Source: Xenorhabdus sp014467285 (GTDB taxonomy: Bacteria > Pseudomonadota > Gammaproteobacteria > Enterobacterales > Enterobacteriaceae). From it: DNA of 64,000 bases. Below are positions 18,741-28,477 of this stretch, one piece after another; position 1 is the first letter of the stretch, and every line of letters starts with the position of its first letter. The stretch lies in the NCBI RefSeq assembly GCF_014467285.1, contig NZ_NKHR01000014.1, forward strand, positions 56,881-120,880. The letters run 5' to 3'. The notes beneath the pieces are model-generated. The model did not search any database. It saw only the letters and a program-made list of their open reading frames with translations, and had not been told where the DNA came from. The translations under genes and the position numbers were made by a program.

Positions 18741-19547
18741 ATGAAATTTATCTCATTCAATATTAATGGATTGCGAGCACGCCCCCATCAACTTGCTGCC
18801 ATTGTTGAACAACACCAACCAGATGTGATCGGATTACAGGAAATAAAAGTTCACGATGAAATGTTTCCCTTAGAAGAAGTGAGCAAACTGGGCTATCACG
18901 TCTTCTATCACGGTCAAAAATCACACTATGGTGTTGCCTTGCTTACCCGCCAACAACCCGTAGAAGTTCGCAAGGGTTTCCCTACAGATAATGAAGATGC
19001 GCAACGTCGTATCATTATGGCTGATATCGAAACACCTCTCGGTTTATTAACTGTAATCAACGGCTATTTTCCTCAAGGAGAAAGTCGTGATCATCCAGTC
19101 AAATTTCCGGCAAAAGAAAATTTTTATCAGGATCTGCAATCCTACTTAGTAAATCACCACACTCCAGAAGCACACATTCTGATCATGGGAGATATGAATA
19201 TCAGCCCAACTGATCTCGATATAGGAATCGGAGAAAACAATCAAAAACGCTGGTTAAAAACGGGGAAATGCTCTTTCTTACCAGAAGAAAGAGAGTGGAT
19301 GGAACGCCTTAAAAATTGGGGATTAATCGATACATTCCGGGCTAAACATCCCGAAATCAATGACCAATTCTCTTGGTTTGATTATCGCTCAAAAGGGTTT
19401 GATGATAATCGCGGATTACGCATTGATTTGTTGCTTGCCAGCCAGTCCTTAGCAGAACGGTGTATCTCTTCAGGCATTGATTATGCTATTCGCAGCATGG
19501 AAAAGCCGTCTGATCACGCTCCTGTCTGGACAGAATTTGAGATATAA
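18741..19547 (+). CDS. xthA: Exonuclease III
   Basis: Major AP endonuclease and 3'-5' exonuclease of base-excision repair. The 268 residues match the family length and carry its active-site motifs in order: FNINGLRARPHQL (metal-site Asn), LQEIKV (catalytic Glu), GDMNISPTDLDIG (Asp and Asn) and SDHAPVW (catalytic Asp-His). AAGGTG lies upstream of the ATG. It starts the xthA-topB-selD block shared with E. coli and converges with topB. Confidence 0.97.
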   Translation: MKFISFNINGLRARPHQLAAIVEQHQPDVIGLQEIKVHDEMFPLEEVSKLGYHVFYHGQKSHYGVALLTRQQPVEVRKGFPTDNEDAQRRIIMADIETPLGLLTVINGYFPQGESRDHPVKFPAKENFYQDLQSYLVNHHTPEAHILIMGDMNISPTDLDIGIGENNQKRWLKTGKCSFLPEEREWMERLKNWGLIDTFRAKHPEINDQFSWFDYRSKGFDDNRGLRIDLLLASQSLAERCISSGIDYAIRSMEKPSDHAPVWTEFEI

Positions 19548-19561
19548 TTACCAAATTATGA

Positions 19562-19592
19562 AGCACAGCACCATAATTAATGGTGCTGTGCT
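19562..19592. terminator. Hairpin between convergent xthA and topB
   Basis: AGCACAGCACCAT, loop AATTA, ATGGTGCTGTGCT: a perfect 13-bp stem. No long T run follows, so it is either a weak bidirectional terminator or a 3'-end stabiliser. Confidence 0.6.
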
Positions 19593-19602
19593 ATCACGTT
19601 TA

Positions 19603-21543
19603 TTACGTCTGATTAGCTTTATCTGCCTTTGTCTTATTCTGACGGGATTTTGTCTGTTTCCCTTTTTTACTTTTTGCAGGAGCAGGAGGTAAGTCCCTGA
19701 ACGCCTTTAAATTTCGGTATTGTTTTGCCTGCCAAATTAATTGTTGCAACGTCTCCTGAAGAGGCAACATAAAATCCTGATAGCGGAATTGCTTTTCGCT
19801 GATTTGCGTCAATCGGGATTCCCAATGTGCTGTCATATCGGGTAATACAGCCATATCCGGTAATACATGGATCAACGCTCGCCCGGCAGGTGTGGCATGA
19901 ATATAACGTCCTTTTTTATATAAAAACTCCCGCTTAAATAGCAGCTCAATAATCCCTGCCCGGGTTGCTTCCGTACCTAAACCGTCGGTTGCCCTCAGAA
20001 CCTTTTTCAATGCCTTATCCTGAACAAATCGGGCGATGCCTGTCATTGCAGACAATAATGTTGCATCAGTAAAAGGTCGTGGTGGTTGTGTCTGCCTTTC
20101 CACCACTTCCCCCTTCTCACACAAAAGCTCATCGCCCTTAGCAACAATTGGTAATGGAGTACCTTCGTTCTCTTCATCCCGCTCCTTGTTACCAAGCAAA
20201 GTTCTCCAGCCCGCTTCTGCTAAAAAACGTGCTTTAGCGATAAATTTTCCACCTGCAATATCAAGTTCAATCGTACATTTACGGAATACTGCATCAGGGA
20301 AAAATTGCATCAGATATTGCCGAGCAATTAAGCCATAAATGTGACTTTCATTATCTGTCAAATTAACTTGGCTACTGCGGGCAGTAGGAACAATGGCGTG
20401 ATGCGCATCAACTTTCTTATCATCCCAACAACGGTTCTTTTTATCCACATCCAAAGCATCTTGAGGAAGCAAATGTGCAGCATGCACTGAAATAGCATTC
20501 AGGACCGCATGACGCCCTGCAAAATGTTCTTCTGGTAAATAGCGACAGTCTGAGCGTGGATAAGTAATCAATTTATGGGTTTCATAGAGCCGCTGACAAA
20601 TATCAAGTACTTCTTGAGCACTCAAACCAAAACGCTTGGCTGCTTCAATCTGCAAGGAAGAAAGCGAAAATGGCAATGGTGCAGTTTCTGATTCCCGTTT
20701 ATCCTGATAGGCTGTGACACAGGCAGGTTGCCCTGTAATACGCGCTACAACATGCTCTGCTAATGGACGGTGAATTATCCTTCCTTCCTCGTCCTGAAAA
20801 TCAACGCATGACTCACTTGGCTGCCATAATGCCGTAAACCGCTCTTCATTTGGCGTGACGATATGTGCTTTAACCTCAAAAAAATCTTTCGGTACAAAAT
20901 GCTCTATTTCTTCATCACGACGAACAACTAACCCTAAAACGGGTGTTTGAACACGCCCAACAGATAACACTCCCTGATAACCTGCATTCTGGCCCAATAA
21001 CGTATAAGCACGGGTCATATTGATGCCATAAAGCCAATCTGCTCTCGCTCTGGCAAGCGCAGAAACACACAAGGGAACAAATTCCCTGTTGCTTCTCAGA
21101 CGTTCAATAGCTTTTGTGACTGCCTGAGGATTCAAGTCATTAATCAGGCAACGTTGGACATTTTGCTTTTTTTCCGTATCCAGCGCTAAAAAATCCAGCA
21201 CTTCATCCACCAGCAATTGCCCTTCACGATCCGGGTCACCTGCATGGACAATTTCGTTCGCCCTTTCCAGTAGGGATTTAATGGTATTGAGCTGCTTAGC
21301 CACGTCAGCCCGTGGCTTTAACTGCCATTTTTCAGGAATGATCGGTAAATCAGCCAATACCCAGCGGGCATAACGGGGATCGTAAGCATCTGGCTCAGCC
21401 TGCTCCAATAGATGACCAACACACCAGGTAACAAACTGATTATTACCGCACTCTATAAACCCATCCCCACGCCGATGAGGTTTCGGTAACACATCCGCTA
21501 TGGCTCTCGCTAGGCTGGGTTTTTCTGCAATAAAAAGACGCAT
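19603..21543 (-). CDS. topB: DNA topoisomerase III
   Basis: Type IA topoisomerase that decatenates and resolves replication and recombination intermediates. I start at the ATG giving MRLFIAEKPSLARAIADVLP, which matches E. coli TopB from residue 1; a TTG four codons earlier is not needed. Motifs are the TOPRIM glutamate in IAEKPS, DPDREGQ of the metal site, and the catalytic tyrosine in ITYPRSDCRYLP near residue 328. The 646 residues end in a basic, lysine-rich tail (KSKKGKQTKSRQNKTK). The gene order xthA-topB-selD is as in E. coli. Confidence 0.96.
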   Translation of the reverse strand: MRLFIAEKPSLARAIADVLPKPHRRGDGFIECGNNQFVTWCVGHLLEQAEPDAYDPRYARWVLADLPIIPEKWQLKPRADVAKQLNTIKSLLERANEIVHAGDPDREGQLLVDEVLDFLALDTEKKQNVQRCLINDLNPQAVTKAIERLRSNREFVPLCVSALARARADWLYGINMTRAYTLLGQNAGYQGVLSVGRVQTPVLGLVVRRDEEIEHFVPKDFFEVKAHIVTPNEERFTALWQPSESCVDFQDEEGRIIHRPLAEHVVARITGQPACVTAYQDKRESETAPLPFSLSSLQIEAAKRFGLSAQEVLDICQRLYETHKLITYPRSDCRYLPEEHFAGRHAVLNAISVHAAHLLPQDALDVDKKNRCWDDKKVDAHHAIVPTARSSQVNLTDNESHIYGLIARQYLMQFFPDAVFRKCTIELDIAGGKFIAKARFLAEAGWRTLLGNKERDEENEGTPLPIVAKGDELLCEKGEVVERQTQPPRPFTDATLLSAMTGIARFVQDKALKKVLRATDGLGTEATRAGIIELLFKREFLYKKGRYIHATPAGRALIHVLPDMAVLPDMTAHWESRLTQISEKQFRYQDFMLPLQETLQQLIWQAKQYRNLKAFRDLPPAPAKSKKGKQTKSRQNKTKADKANQT

Positions 21544-21661
21544 GGAATTATTCAATATTTACCTGTAAAAAAATATACTTTAAATACACCATATTATTTC
21601 AACAAATTTTCTAAACTTCCCTTACTCGGATAATAGCTTTTAAATGAGCAATTATGGTTAT

Positions 21662-22705
21662 TTATTCAACAATTTCAATTAATGCCCTGTCTGAGCTTGG
21701 TTCAGACAATTCACCAATCGCAGTCAAATCAATGTCGTGGTTGCGTGCAATGGCTTTCGCCTCTTTCACGGCATCCGGCAAAATAGCCAGCAATAAACCG
21801 CCCGACGTTTGTGGATCACACAGGAGATGGCGTTGACGAACAGTCATCTCTCCTATTAAGTGCCCATAACTGTCAAAGTTGCGCCCCGTGCCACCAGGTA
21901 CGCAACCTTTTTCAATATAAGCATCAACATCCGGCAATCTTGGTATCTGCGAAAACTTGATCGTTGCCTGAACGCCCGAACCTTCACAAATTTCACTTAA
22001 ATGCCCTAACAGGCCAAAACCTGTTACATCCGTCATCGCCGTAACACCTTCAATTCCTGCAAAATCTGCGCCTGCTTTATTCAGCTTGCACATGGTTTCT
22101 TTCGCAACACCTTGGTGTTCAGGCTGAAGCAAACCTTTCTTTTCAGCCGTAGTCAATACGCCAATACCTAGAGGTTTAGTCAAAAACAGGTGGCTACCTG
22201 CCTTTGCCTGATTATTACGCTTCACACGCTCAATATTGATGATACCGGTCACTGCCAAACCAAAAATGGGCTCAGGAGCGTCAATCGAATGCCCGCCAGC
22301 AAGGGAAATACCTGCCGCCTGACAAACAGCCCGACCACCCTCAATGACTTTTTGAGCAATTTCCGGGGGTAATTTAGCAATTGGCCACCCCAGAATTGCG
22401 ATCGCCATTATCGGCTTTCCTCCCATCGCGTAAATATCACTGATGGCATTAGTCGCCGCAATACGGCCAAAATCAAATGGATCATCAACAATTGGCATAA
22501 AGAAATCCGTAGTGCTAATGATGCCTGTGCCATTGCCAATATCATACACAGCAGCATCATCACGGGTTTCATTACCCACCAGCAAATTAGGATCGAAAAA
22601 TTTTGCTTGCTCACTATGCAAGATAGTTTCCAATACCTTAGGAGAAATTTTGCAGCCACATCCGGCGCCATGGCTATATTGAGTCAGACGGATTTCTGTT
22701 GACAT
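21662..22705 (-). CDS. selD: Selenophosphate synthetase
   Basis: Makes selenophosphate from selenide and ATP, the selenium donor for selenocysteine and selenouridine. The 347 residues carry the glycine-rich catalytic segment YSHGAGCGCK with Cys (not Sec) and the essential Lys, then RDDAAVYD, TDFFMPIVDDPFDFGRIAAT and CDPQTSGGLL. GGAG precedes the ATG. It is followed upstream by ydjA and downstream by topB, as in E. coli. It implies that the organism uses selenium somewhere, although no selenoprotein is seen here. Confidence 0.96.
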   Translation of the reverse strand: MSTEIRLTQYSHGAGCGCKISPKVLETILHSEQAKFFDPNLLVGNETRDDAAVYDIGNGTGIISTTDFFMPIVDDPFDFGRIAATNAISDIYAMGGKPIMAIAILGWPIAKLPPEIAQKVIEGGRAVCQAAGISLAGGHSIDAPEPIFGLAVTGIINIERVKRNNQAKAGSHLFLTKPLGIGVLTTAEKKGLLQPEHQGVAKETMCKLNKAGADFAGIEGVTAMTDVTGFGLLGHLSEICEGSGVQATIKFSQIPRLPDVDAYIEKGCVPGGTGRNFDSYGHLIGEMTVRQRHLLCDPQTSGGLLLAILPDAVKEAKAIARNHDIDLTAIGELSEPSSDRALIEIVE

Positions 22706-22719
22706 TGTTGTTCACTCCG

Positions 22720-23271
22720 TTAGAAGTAACTGACAAATTGTGTTAAGTCTGGCGTTGCTACCTTTACTGGGGCCTTGAGTTCCGGCGTTCCTAAATAGAG
22801 GAATCCCACAATTTTGTCATTCTCATTACATCCCAAGCCCGCTTTGACAATGGGATCTTCTGTCCATGAGCCTGAGCGCCATATGCCGCCAAAACCCTGG
22901 GCAACAGCCGCCATCTGCATAGCGTGAACAGCACAGCCCGCAGCAACAACTTGTTCCCATGCAGGTACTTTTGCATGTTCAACCACTTTAGCAATAACCG
23001 TGATGATCATTGGAGCACGATAAGGTGCATTTTTGGCTTTTTCTTCAACCTCCTTGCCTAATTCTCCCTCAATGGCCGCTTTTTCAAGGAGCGCGCTAAA
23101 TTTATCAATGCCTTCTCCCTGCATCACAACAAAATGCCAAGGACGCAATGCCCCATGGTCAGGTGCTCTCATCCCTGCGGCCAAAATATGTTGTAATTCA
23201 TTTCCTTCTGGGGCGGGTGTTGTTAAGCGGGCAATTGAACGACGATTCAACAAAAGTTCCAAAGCATTCAT
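22720..23271 (-). CDS. ydjA: Nitroreductase-family protein YdjA
   Basis: Small FMN-dependent oxidoreductase of the nitroreductase superfamily; physiological substrate unknown. I choose the ATG at 23271 because AGGAGG lies 6 nt upstream and the 183-residue product then matches E. coli YdjA (MNALELLLNRRSIARLTTPA). A start ten codons earlier lacks a site. FMN-contact regions are visible as RRSIARL, GMRAPDHGALRPWHF and GFGGIWRSG near residues 125-135. It ends 14 nt before the selD start, so the two are probably co-transcribed. Confidence 0.92.
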   Translation of the reverse strand: MNALELLLNRRSIARLTTPAPEGNELQHILAAGMRAPDHGALRPWHFVVMQGEGIDKFSALLEKAAIEGELGKEVEEKAKNAPYRAPMIITVIAKVVEHAKVPAWEQVVAAGCAVHAMQMAAVAQGFGGIWRSGSWTEDPIVKAGLGCNENDKIVGFLYLGTPELKAPVKVATPDLTQFVSYF

Positions 23272-23438
23272 GATTTCCTCCTGAATAAGATAATCTGTCA
23301 CAAACCAACATTCTCTGTTTATTTGTTAATGAATGAAAGCACAGAAATCGTTTTTTCAACCACTCACGTGATTTCTGGCTGACATTTGCAAATAAGCTGA
23401 TTAGGATAACCCCATTTGATACCATAACGGGAGACGAT

Positions 23439-25331
23439 ATGCGTACTTTATGGAAGTTTATAGCGTCATTATTTAAATGGAGTTGGAAGCTGCTAAATTT
23501 CGTTCGCCAACTTATTTCTAATTTTATCTTTATCCTGCTGATTGTTGTCGTTGCCGTTGGCATAATCGCTTACCAGCACCAATCTAATTCTAACGATAAC
23601 TACCAAGGCGCATTATATGTAGATCTATCTGGTATAGTTCTTGACCGAGTATCCGCTCGCAGCCCGCTTGATCTGTTGGGAAAAAGTCTTTTCGACTCCT
23701 CCGGTAAAAGTTCACAGGAAACTTCTGTATTTGACATTGTTGACAGCATTCGTCGTGCCAAAAATGATCCCAAAATTACTGGAATGGTATTAAAGCTGAA
23801 TAACTTTATCGGTGCAGATCAGCCTTCCATGAGATATATCGGCAAAGCCATCAGCGAATTTAAAGCGGCGGGCAAACCTGTTTTTGCAATGGGTGATGCT
23901 TACAGTCAATCACAATATTATTTAGCCAGTTATGCAGATGAAATATACCTGTCCCCACAAGGTACAGTTGATATCCATGGTTTCTCGACTAATCATTTGT
24001 ACTACAAATCATTATTGGACACGCTGAAAGTTTCTACCCATATTTTTCGTGTAGGAACCTATAAATCGGCAGTGGAACCCTTTTTACGGGATGATATGTC
24101 AGAAGAAGCACGTCAAGCTGACAGCCTGTGGCTCAATGAGCTTTGGAATAATTACTTAAATACCATTGCCGCTAACAGGAAGACTTCTGCCGAACAAATA
24201 TCCCCTGCTGCAACTAACTTCCTTGAAAAATTTCGTAAAGCAGGTGGTGATGCCGCACTGTATGCGTATCAAAACAAGCTGGTCAATTATATTGAGCCAC
24301 GCAGTACTGTTGAAAATAAAATGAAGGAAATCTTTGGTTGGGATGCGGAACGAAAGCATTTCAACTACATCAGCATCTATGATTATATTGCCCTGAAACC
24401 AGTACAAACTCTGGGCAATAATCAAGGTAATATTGCTGTTATTATTGCTGAAGGCGCGATTCTAGATGGTAAAGAAGAGCCAGGCGTAGTAGGAAGTGAC
24501 ACAATTGTGGAGCAGCTACGTGAAGCACGCAATAATCCTGACATAAAAGCGATCGTATTGCGGGTAAACAGCCCTGGTGGCAGTGTCGGTGCATCAGAGG
24601 TTATTCGTAGTGAAATTGCAGCCATCCGCTATGGCAATGGAAAAAATAATGGTGAAGGCGCTAAACCTGTTGTGGTTTCAATGGGAGGTTTAGCGGCATC
24701 AGGCGGCTACTGGATATCCACCCCGGCCAACTACATCATTGCAGATCCAAATACATTAACAGGCTCTATCGGTGTTTTTGGTATGTTTCAAACATTTGAA
24801 AAAAGCCTGAATTATATCGGTGTGAATACTGATGGTGTTTCAACAACGCCACTGGCAGATATCTCCACAACCAAAGGCATTAACCAAATAGCCTCCGATG
24901 TAATACAGTTGTCTATCGAAAATGGCTACAGTAAGTTTATCAAACTGGTTGCACATTCACGCAATAAGTCGCTGGATGAAACCGATAAAATTGCTCAGGG
25001 ACGTGTTTGGAGCGGCTTTGATGCCAAAAAATTTGGTTTAGTCGATCAGTTGGGTGATTTTGATGATGCTGTCAAAAAAGCCTCTGAACTGGCAGGAGTT
25101 AAAAACGTATCACTGAACTGGATGCAGCCTGAACTTTCATTCTCTGAAAGAATGATGTTAGGTTTCACTTCATCAGCACAAGCCCTGCTGCCAAATACAT
25201 TGCAATCAATGTTGCCAGCGCCGTTTTCTCAGGTTGCTCAAGACATGAAAAAACAGGCCGTGTTTTATAACAATATGAATGATCCGCAGCATATTTATAC
25301 ATTCTGTCTGAACTGTGTCGATATCCGTTAA
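23439..25331 (+). CDS. sppA: Signal peptide peptidase SppA (protease IV)
   Basis: Inner-membrane serine protease that degrades cleaved signal peptides from the periplasmic side. A short basic start is followed by one transmembrane anchor (about residues 28-47, FIFILLIVVVAVGIIA). Two tandem S49 domains follow. The catalytic Lys is in FRVGTYKSAVEPF in the N-terminal domain and the nucleophilic Ser in GGLAASGGYWIS in the C-terminal domain, the known Lys-Ser dyad split. The 630 residues are close to the E. coli length of 618. GGGAG precedes the ATG. It is divergent from ydjA and upstream of ansA. Confidence 0.95.
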   Translation: MRTLWKFIASLFKWSWKLLNFVRQLISNFIFILLIVVVAVGIIAYQHQSNSNDNYQGALYVDLSGIVLDRVSARSPLDLLGKSLFDSSGKSSQETSVFDIVDSIRRAKNDPKITGMVLKLNNFIGADQPSMRYIGKAISEFKAAGKPVFAMGDAYSQSQYYLASYADEIYLSPQGTVDIHGFSTNHLYYKSLLDTLKVSTHIFRVGTYKSAVEPFLRDDMSEEARQADSLWLNELWNNYLNTIAANRKTSAEQISPAATNFLEKFRKAGGDAALYAYQNKLVNYIEPRSTVENKMKEIFGWDAERKHFNYISIYDYIALKPVQTLGNNQGNIAVIIAEGAILDGKEEPGVVGSDTIVEQLREARNNPDIKAIVLRVNSPGGSVGASEVIRSEIAAIRYGNGKNNGEGAKPVVVSMGGLAASGGYWISTPANYIIADPNTLTGSIGVFGMFQTFEKSLNYIGVNTDGVSTTPLADISTTKGINQIASDVIQLSIENGYSKFIKLVAHSRNKSLDETDKIAQGRVWSGFDAKKFGLVDQLGDFDDAVKKASELAGVKNVSLNWMQPELSFSERMMLGFTSSAQALLPNTLQSMLPAPFSQVAQDMKKQAVFYNNMNDPQHIYTFCLNCVDIR

Positions 25332-25347
25332 AAAACGACTCATCTAT

Positions 25348-25394
25348 GCCCAATAGATTTCAAGTTGCGTCGCGACGGGTATACATCAAATTTG
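25348..25394 (+). repeat. Possible decayed dispersed repeat
   Basis: CCAATAGATTTCAAGTTGCG followed by a short GTCGCGAC palindrome and GGGTATA looks like the two ends of a dispersed repeat common in Photorhabdus, Serratia and Yersinia spacers, with the middle missing. This is from memory of the repeat, not a search. Confidence 0.3.
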
Positions 25395-25425
25395 AAGCCT
25401 GATTTCACGATCAGGCTTTTTTTAT
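25395..25425 (+). terminator. Intrinsic terminator after sppA
   Basis: AAGCCTGAT, loop TTCACG, ATCAGGCTT, then TTTTT: a strong stem with a T run between sppA and ansA. Confidence 0.85.
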
Positions 25426-25474
25426 TCCCCATACTCCCTATAATCCGGCTAAATATTTTTATTGAGACGTGATC

Positions 25475-26494
25475 ATGCAGAAGAAATCTATCTATGTTGT
25501 TTACACTGGCGGCACAATCGGGATGCAGCATTCTCCTAATGGGTACATTCCTGTCTCCGGCCATTTGCAACAGCAACTCGCAAAAATGCCTGAATTCCAC
25601 CGCCCAGAAATGCCAACATTTACGATCCGTGAACATCAACCTCTGATTGACTCTTCTGATATGAGCCCTGATGACTGGGGCATTATCGCAAATGATATCC
25701 ACCAAAATTATCATGACTATGACGGCTTTGTTATTCTGCATGGCACCGACACCATGGCTTTCACTGCCTCAGCGCTTTCTTTCATGCTTGAGAACCTCAA
25801 CAAGCCGGTTATTGTGACAGGGTCACAAATTCCTTTAGAAGCACTACGTTCTGATGGTCAGACAAACTTACTTAACGCCTTGTACCTTGCAGCAAACTAC
25901 CCTATCAACGAAGTCAGCCTGTTTTTCAACAATAAATTGTTTCGTGGAAACAGAACAGTTAAAGCCCACGCTGATGGCTTTGATGCCTTTTCATCCCCTA
26001 ACTGTTCACCATTAATGGAAGCAGGCATTAATATTCGCACCTTCAAAACAAGCCCCATACCTGTCAAGCACAGCGAATTTGTCGTCAATTCGATCACATC
26101 GCAACCGATTGGTGTTGTAACCATCTATCCAGGTTTATCCAGCCAAGTGGTAGAAAACATCCTGATGCAACCGGTTAAGGCATTGATTTTAAGATCATAT
26201 GGAGTTGGCAATGCCCCGCAATGTACCTCTTTGCTAAAAACATTAAGAGAAGCGACCGAGCGAGGAATTATCGTGGTTAATTTGACTCAATGTATTTCTG
26301 GCCGGGTCAATATGGAGGGATATGCTACCGGTCACTCACTGGCTGCATCAGGTGTTATCAGCGGTTATGACATGACTTTCGAGGCCGCCTTGACGAAATT
26401 GCACTACTTATTGAGCCAATCTTACACACCCGAAGAAATTCGCTACCTGATGCAGCAGAATTTGCGCGGTGAATTGAGCTATTCAGATGATTAA
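25475..26494 (+). CDS. ansA: Cytoplasmic L-asparaginase I
   Basis: Hydrolyses asparagine to aspartate and ammonia in the cytoplasm. The protein starts MQKKSIYVVYTGGTIGMQHS, matching E. coli AnsA; a GTG two codons earlier is also in frame but not required. The two threonine motifs of the family are present: YTGGTIG near residue 10 and VILHGTDTMA near residue 90, with KAHADGFDAF further on. At 339 residues and with no signal peptide it is type I, not the secreted type II. It is followed by pncA after 21 nt, suggesting an operon. Confidence 0.95.
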   Translation: MQKKSIYVVYTGGTIGMQHSPNGYIPVSGHLQQQLAKMPEFHRPEMPTFTIREHQPLIDSSDMSPDDWGIIANDIHQNYHDYDGFVILHGTDTMAFTASALSFMLENLNKPVIVTGSQIPLEALRSDGQTNLLNALYLAANYPINEVSLFFNNKLFRGNRTVKAHADGFDAFSSPNCSPLMEAGINIRTFKTSPIPVKHSEFVVNSITSQPIGVVTIYPGLSSQVVENILMQPVKALILRSYGVGNAPQCTSLLKTLREATERGIIVVNLTQCISGRVNMEGYATGHSLAASGVISGYDMTFEAALTKLHYLLSQSYTPEEIRYLMQQNLRGELSYSDD

Positions 26495-26515
26495 TCAAAA
26501 GATAAATCGAGAAAT

Positions 26516-27169
26516 ATGATGAAAACAGCATTATTACTTATCGATCTGCAAAATGATTTCTGTACCGGGGGCGCACTGGCGGTTAAAGAGAGCGAGACTG
26601 TCATTAAAGTAGCGAATGAAGTTATCGCCCTCTGTCAGGAAAATAATAGCCAGAAGAATCATATTGCTATTATTGCCAGTCAGGATTGGCACCCAACAAA
26701 CCACATGAGTTTTGCCGTAAATTCCGGGCAAAAAATGGGGGAATTAGGTGAGCTTAATGGCATTCCCCAAATATGGTGGCCGGTTCACTGTGTACAGGGG
26801 CAATTTGGAGCAGAATTTCATCCTTTATTGAACCAATCTGCTATCCGGGAAGTTTTCCAAAAAGGCGAGAATCCCCAGATAGATAGTTATAGTGCATTTT
26901 TCGACAATGACCATAAAAGCGAAACTCAACTACATGAATGGCTGGCTGAACATAATATACAACGCTTACTTGTATTGGGCATTGCTACTGATTACTGCGT
27001 TAAATTTACTGTACTTGATGCTCTGGCTCTCGGCTACGAGACCTATGTGATTACAGATGGTTGTCGTGGTGTCAATATTCAGCCTGATGACAGCCAGCAT
27101 GCCTTTGAGGAAATGGCATCCAAGGGTGCTAAATTAATCTCACAAAGCGAAATAGTATCGATTTTGTAA
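26516..27169 (+). CDS. pncA: Nicotinamidase
   Basis: Converts nicotinamide to nicotinate in NAD salvage; also the enzyme that activates pyrazinamide. The 217-residue isochorismatase-fold protein has the catalytic Asp in LLIDLQNDFC near residue 10 and metal ligands around SQDWHPTNHMSF. The nucleophilic Cys lies in GIATDYCVKFTVLDAL near residue 160. Two adjacent ATG codons are possible starts, one residue apart. It follows ansA as in E. coli and ends in an exceptionally strong terminator. Confidence 0.95.
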   Translation: MMKTALLLIDLQNDFCTGGALAVKESETVIKVANEVIALCQENNSQKNHIAIIASQDWHPTNHMSFAVNSGQKMGELGELNGIPQIWWPVHCVQGQFGAEFHPLLNQSAIREVFQKGENPQIDSYSAFFDNDHKSETQLHEWLAEHNIQRLLVLGIATDYCVKFTVLDALALGYETYVITDGCRGVNIQPDDSQHAFEEMASKGAKLISQSEIVSIL

Positions 27170-27182
27170 ACACCAAAAGTCG

Positions 27183-27230
27183 CCTCGTCCTTGGCTAAAA
27201 ATAATTTTAGCCAAGGACGAGGTTTTTATT
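27183..27230. terminator. Terminator after pncA with perfect 18-bp stem
   Basis: CCTCGTCCTTGGCTAAAA, loop ATAA, TTTTAGCCAAGGACGAGG, then TTTTTATTT. The perfect 18-bp stem serves pncA, and its A-rich left flank could also stop yeaC transcripts from the other side. Confidence 0.9.
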
Positions 27231-27245
27231 TCGATTCAATTCATA

Positions 27246-27527
27246 TCAGTCTTCTGATTGTGGTTTTAATTTTGCAACCATTTCAGACTGGAATGTCGCT
27301 TTTAGCTCTTGTTTACTTTTGACAGTAATTTGGCCATCTGTGCCAATCGTCATATGTTCAGGATCATGATTATACCTGGCTTGCCAAAGCATCACCGCCT
27401 GTAAACTATGTTCTTTCTGTTCTGGCGTAAGCGGTACGCCATCCTGCCATTTTCCTAATTCGACAGCCTGAACCAATCGCTGATAAATTTCGGGTGTCAT
27501 GGCAGAGATTAAATCATCCAACTTCAT
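27246..27527 (-). CDS. yeaC: DUF1315 family protein YeaC
   Basis: A 93-residue conserved cytoplasmic protein of unknown function, recognised by MTPEIYQRLVQAVELGKWQD and LTPEQKE-SLQAVMLWQARY. AAGGA lies 7 nt before the ATG. It shares strand and order with msrB, its E. coli neighbour. No domain with a known activity is visible. Confidence 0.9.
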   Translation of the reverse strand: MKLDDLISAMTPEIYQRLVQAVELGKWQDGVPLTPEQKEHSLQAVMLWQARYNHDPEHMTIGTDGQITVKSKQELKATFQSEMVAKLKPQSED

Positions 27528-27721
27528 TAATATTCCTTAACGGCTACATGGCTACTTTATATTATTTACACGATGACACTGAGCATTACTATAAGCCGAC
27601 ACTATTTCAATTAATATAATTGCAAATTAACAACATAATTTTAACACTAAAGCTGAATCGTTTCTTTTGCACTATTAACCCAGTAGTTTCACCTGAGTTC
27701 AAAAAGCAGCCTTAAATGACA

Positions 27722-28135
27722 TTAACCTGCTGTTTCTTCGCCTGTTTCTTTATCGATAAAACGCAATGCTGCTGAATTAATGCAGAAACGTTCCCCTGTC
27801 GGTTTGGGGCCATCGGGAAAAACATGCCCTAAATGGGCCTGACAATGGCTACAACGCACCTCTATCCGGTGCATATTATGTGAATAATCATCAAGGTAAG
27901 TGATAGAATCATCATTGATTGGCTGGTAAAAACTCGGCCATCCGCATCCGGAATCAAATTTAGTCTCTGAAACAAATAATGGCTGGCGACAACACAGGCA
28001 ATGGTAAATACCACTTTTTTTGTTGTGCAGTAGTTTTCCTGAAAACGGCGGCTCAGTGCCAGCTTCTTGTGTAACATGGCGCTGCATTGTACTAAGCTGT
28101 TCTATAGAAAGGGAAATATTTTGACTTTTAGCCAT
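27722..28135 (-). CDS. msrB: Peptide methionine-R-sulfoxide reductase MsrB
   Basis: Repairs the R-epimer of methionine sulfoxide in proteins. I start at the ATG at 28135, which has AGGTGG about 5 nt upstream; a GTG three codons earlier overlaps that site. The 137 residues hold two zinc CxxC pairs (CLCC and CSHC), the fold motif DSGCGWPSFY and the catalytic cysteine in GERFCINSAALRF near the C terminus. It is divergent from gapA, with yeaC downstream, as in E. coli. Confidence 0.95.
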   Translation of the reverse strand: MAKSQNISLSIEQLSTMQRHVTQEAGTEPPFSGKLLHNKKSGIYHCLCCRQPLFVSETKFDSGCGWPSFYQPINDDSITYLDDYSHNMHRIEVRCSHCQAHLGHVFPDGPKPTGERFCINSAALRFIDKETGEETAG

Positions 28136-28477
28136 GATGACCACCTTTTAAGGCCAATATTTTCAATAAAAAATCATCGAAAACAACAAAAAATCAACAT
28201 AAACATGTTAAAACGCATTCTAACCCATTCAACACAGCAATTTACCTTACTAATTGTGATAAGTCTCACATATCTAACCGATGGTAACTTTAAATATCTC
28301 CCTATACCCCGATAATGGTGTGCGTAGAGCTTGTCCCGGCCGTATAACAATCGTTCAAGTAGTGATTATTAAATTGATCTTTTTCAATTGTTGACACGAT
28401 TCCGCTTGACGGCTGGCAAGATTTTGGTAACTTTAGAAACAACTTTTAATTCACTAAAAAATAGCTGGTGGAATACT
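28136..28477. promoter_or_regulatory. msrB-gapA divergent promoter region
   Basis: About 340 bases serving two divergent genes. A sigma70-like candidate for gapA is TTGACG at 28406-28411, a 16-nt spacer and TAACTT at 28428-28433. A second TTGACA lies at 28391-28396. I cannot confirm either; E. coli gapA is known to have several promoters. Confidence 0.45.
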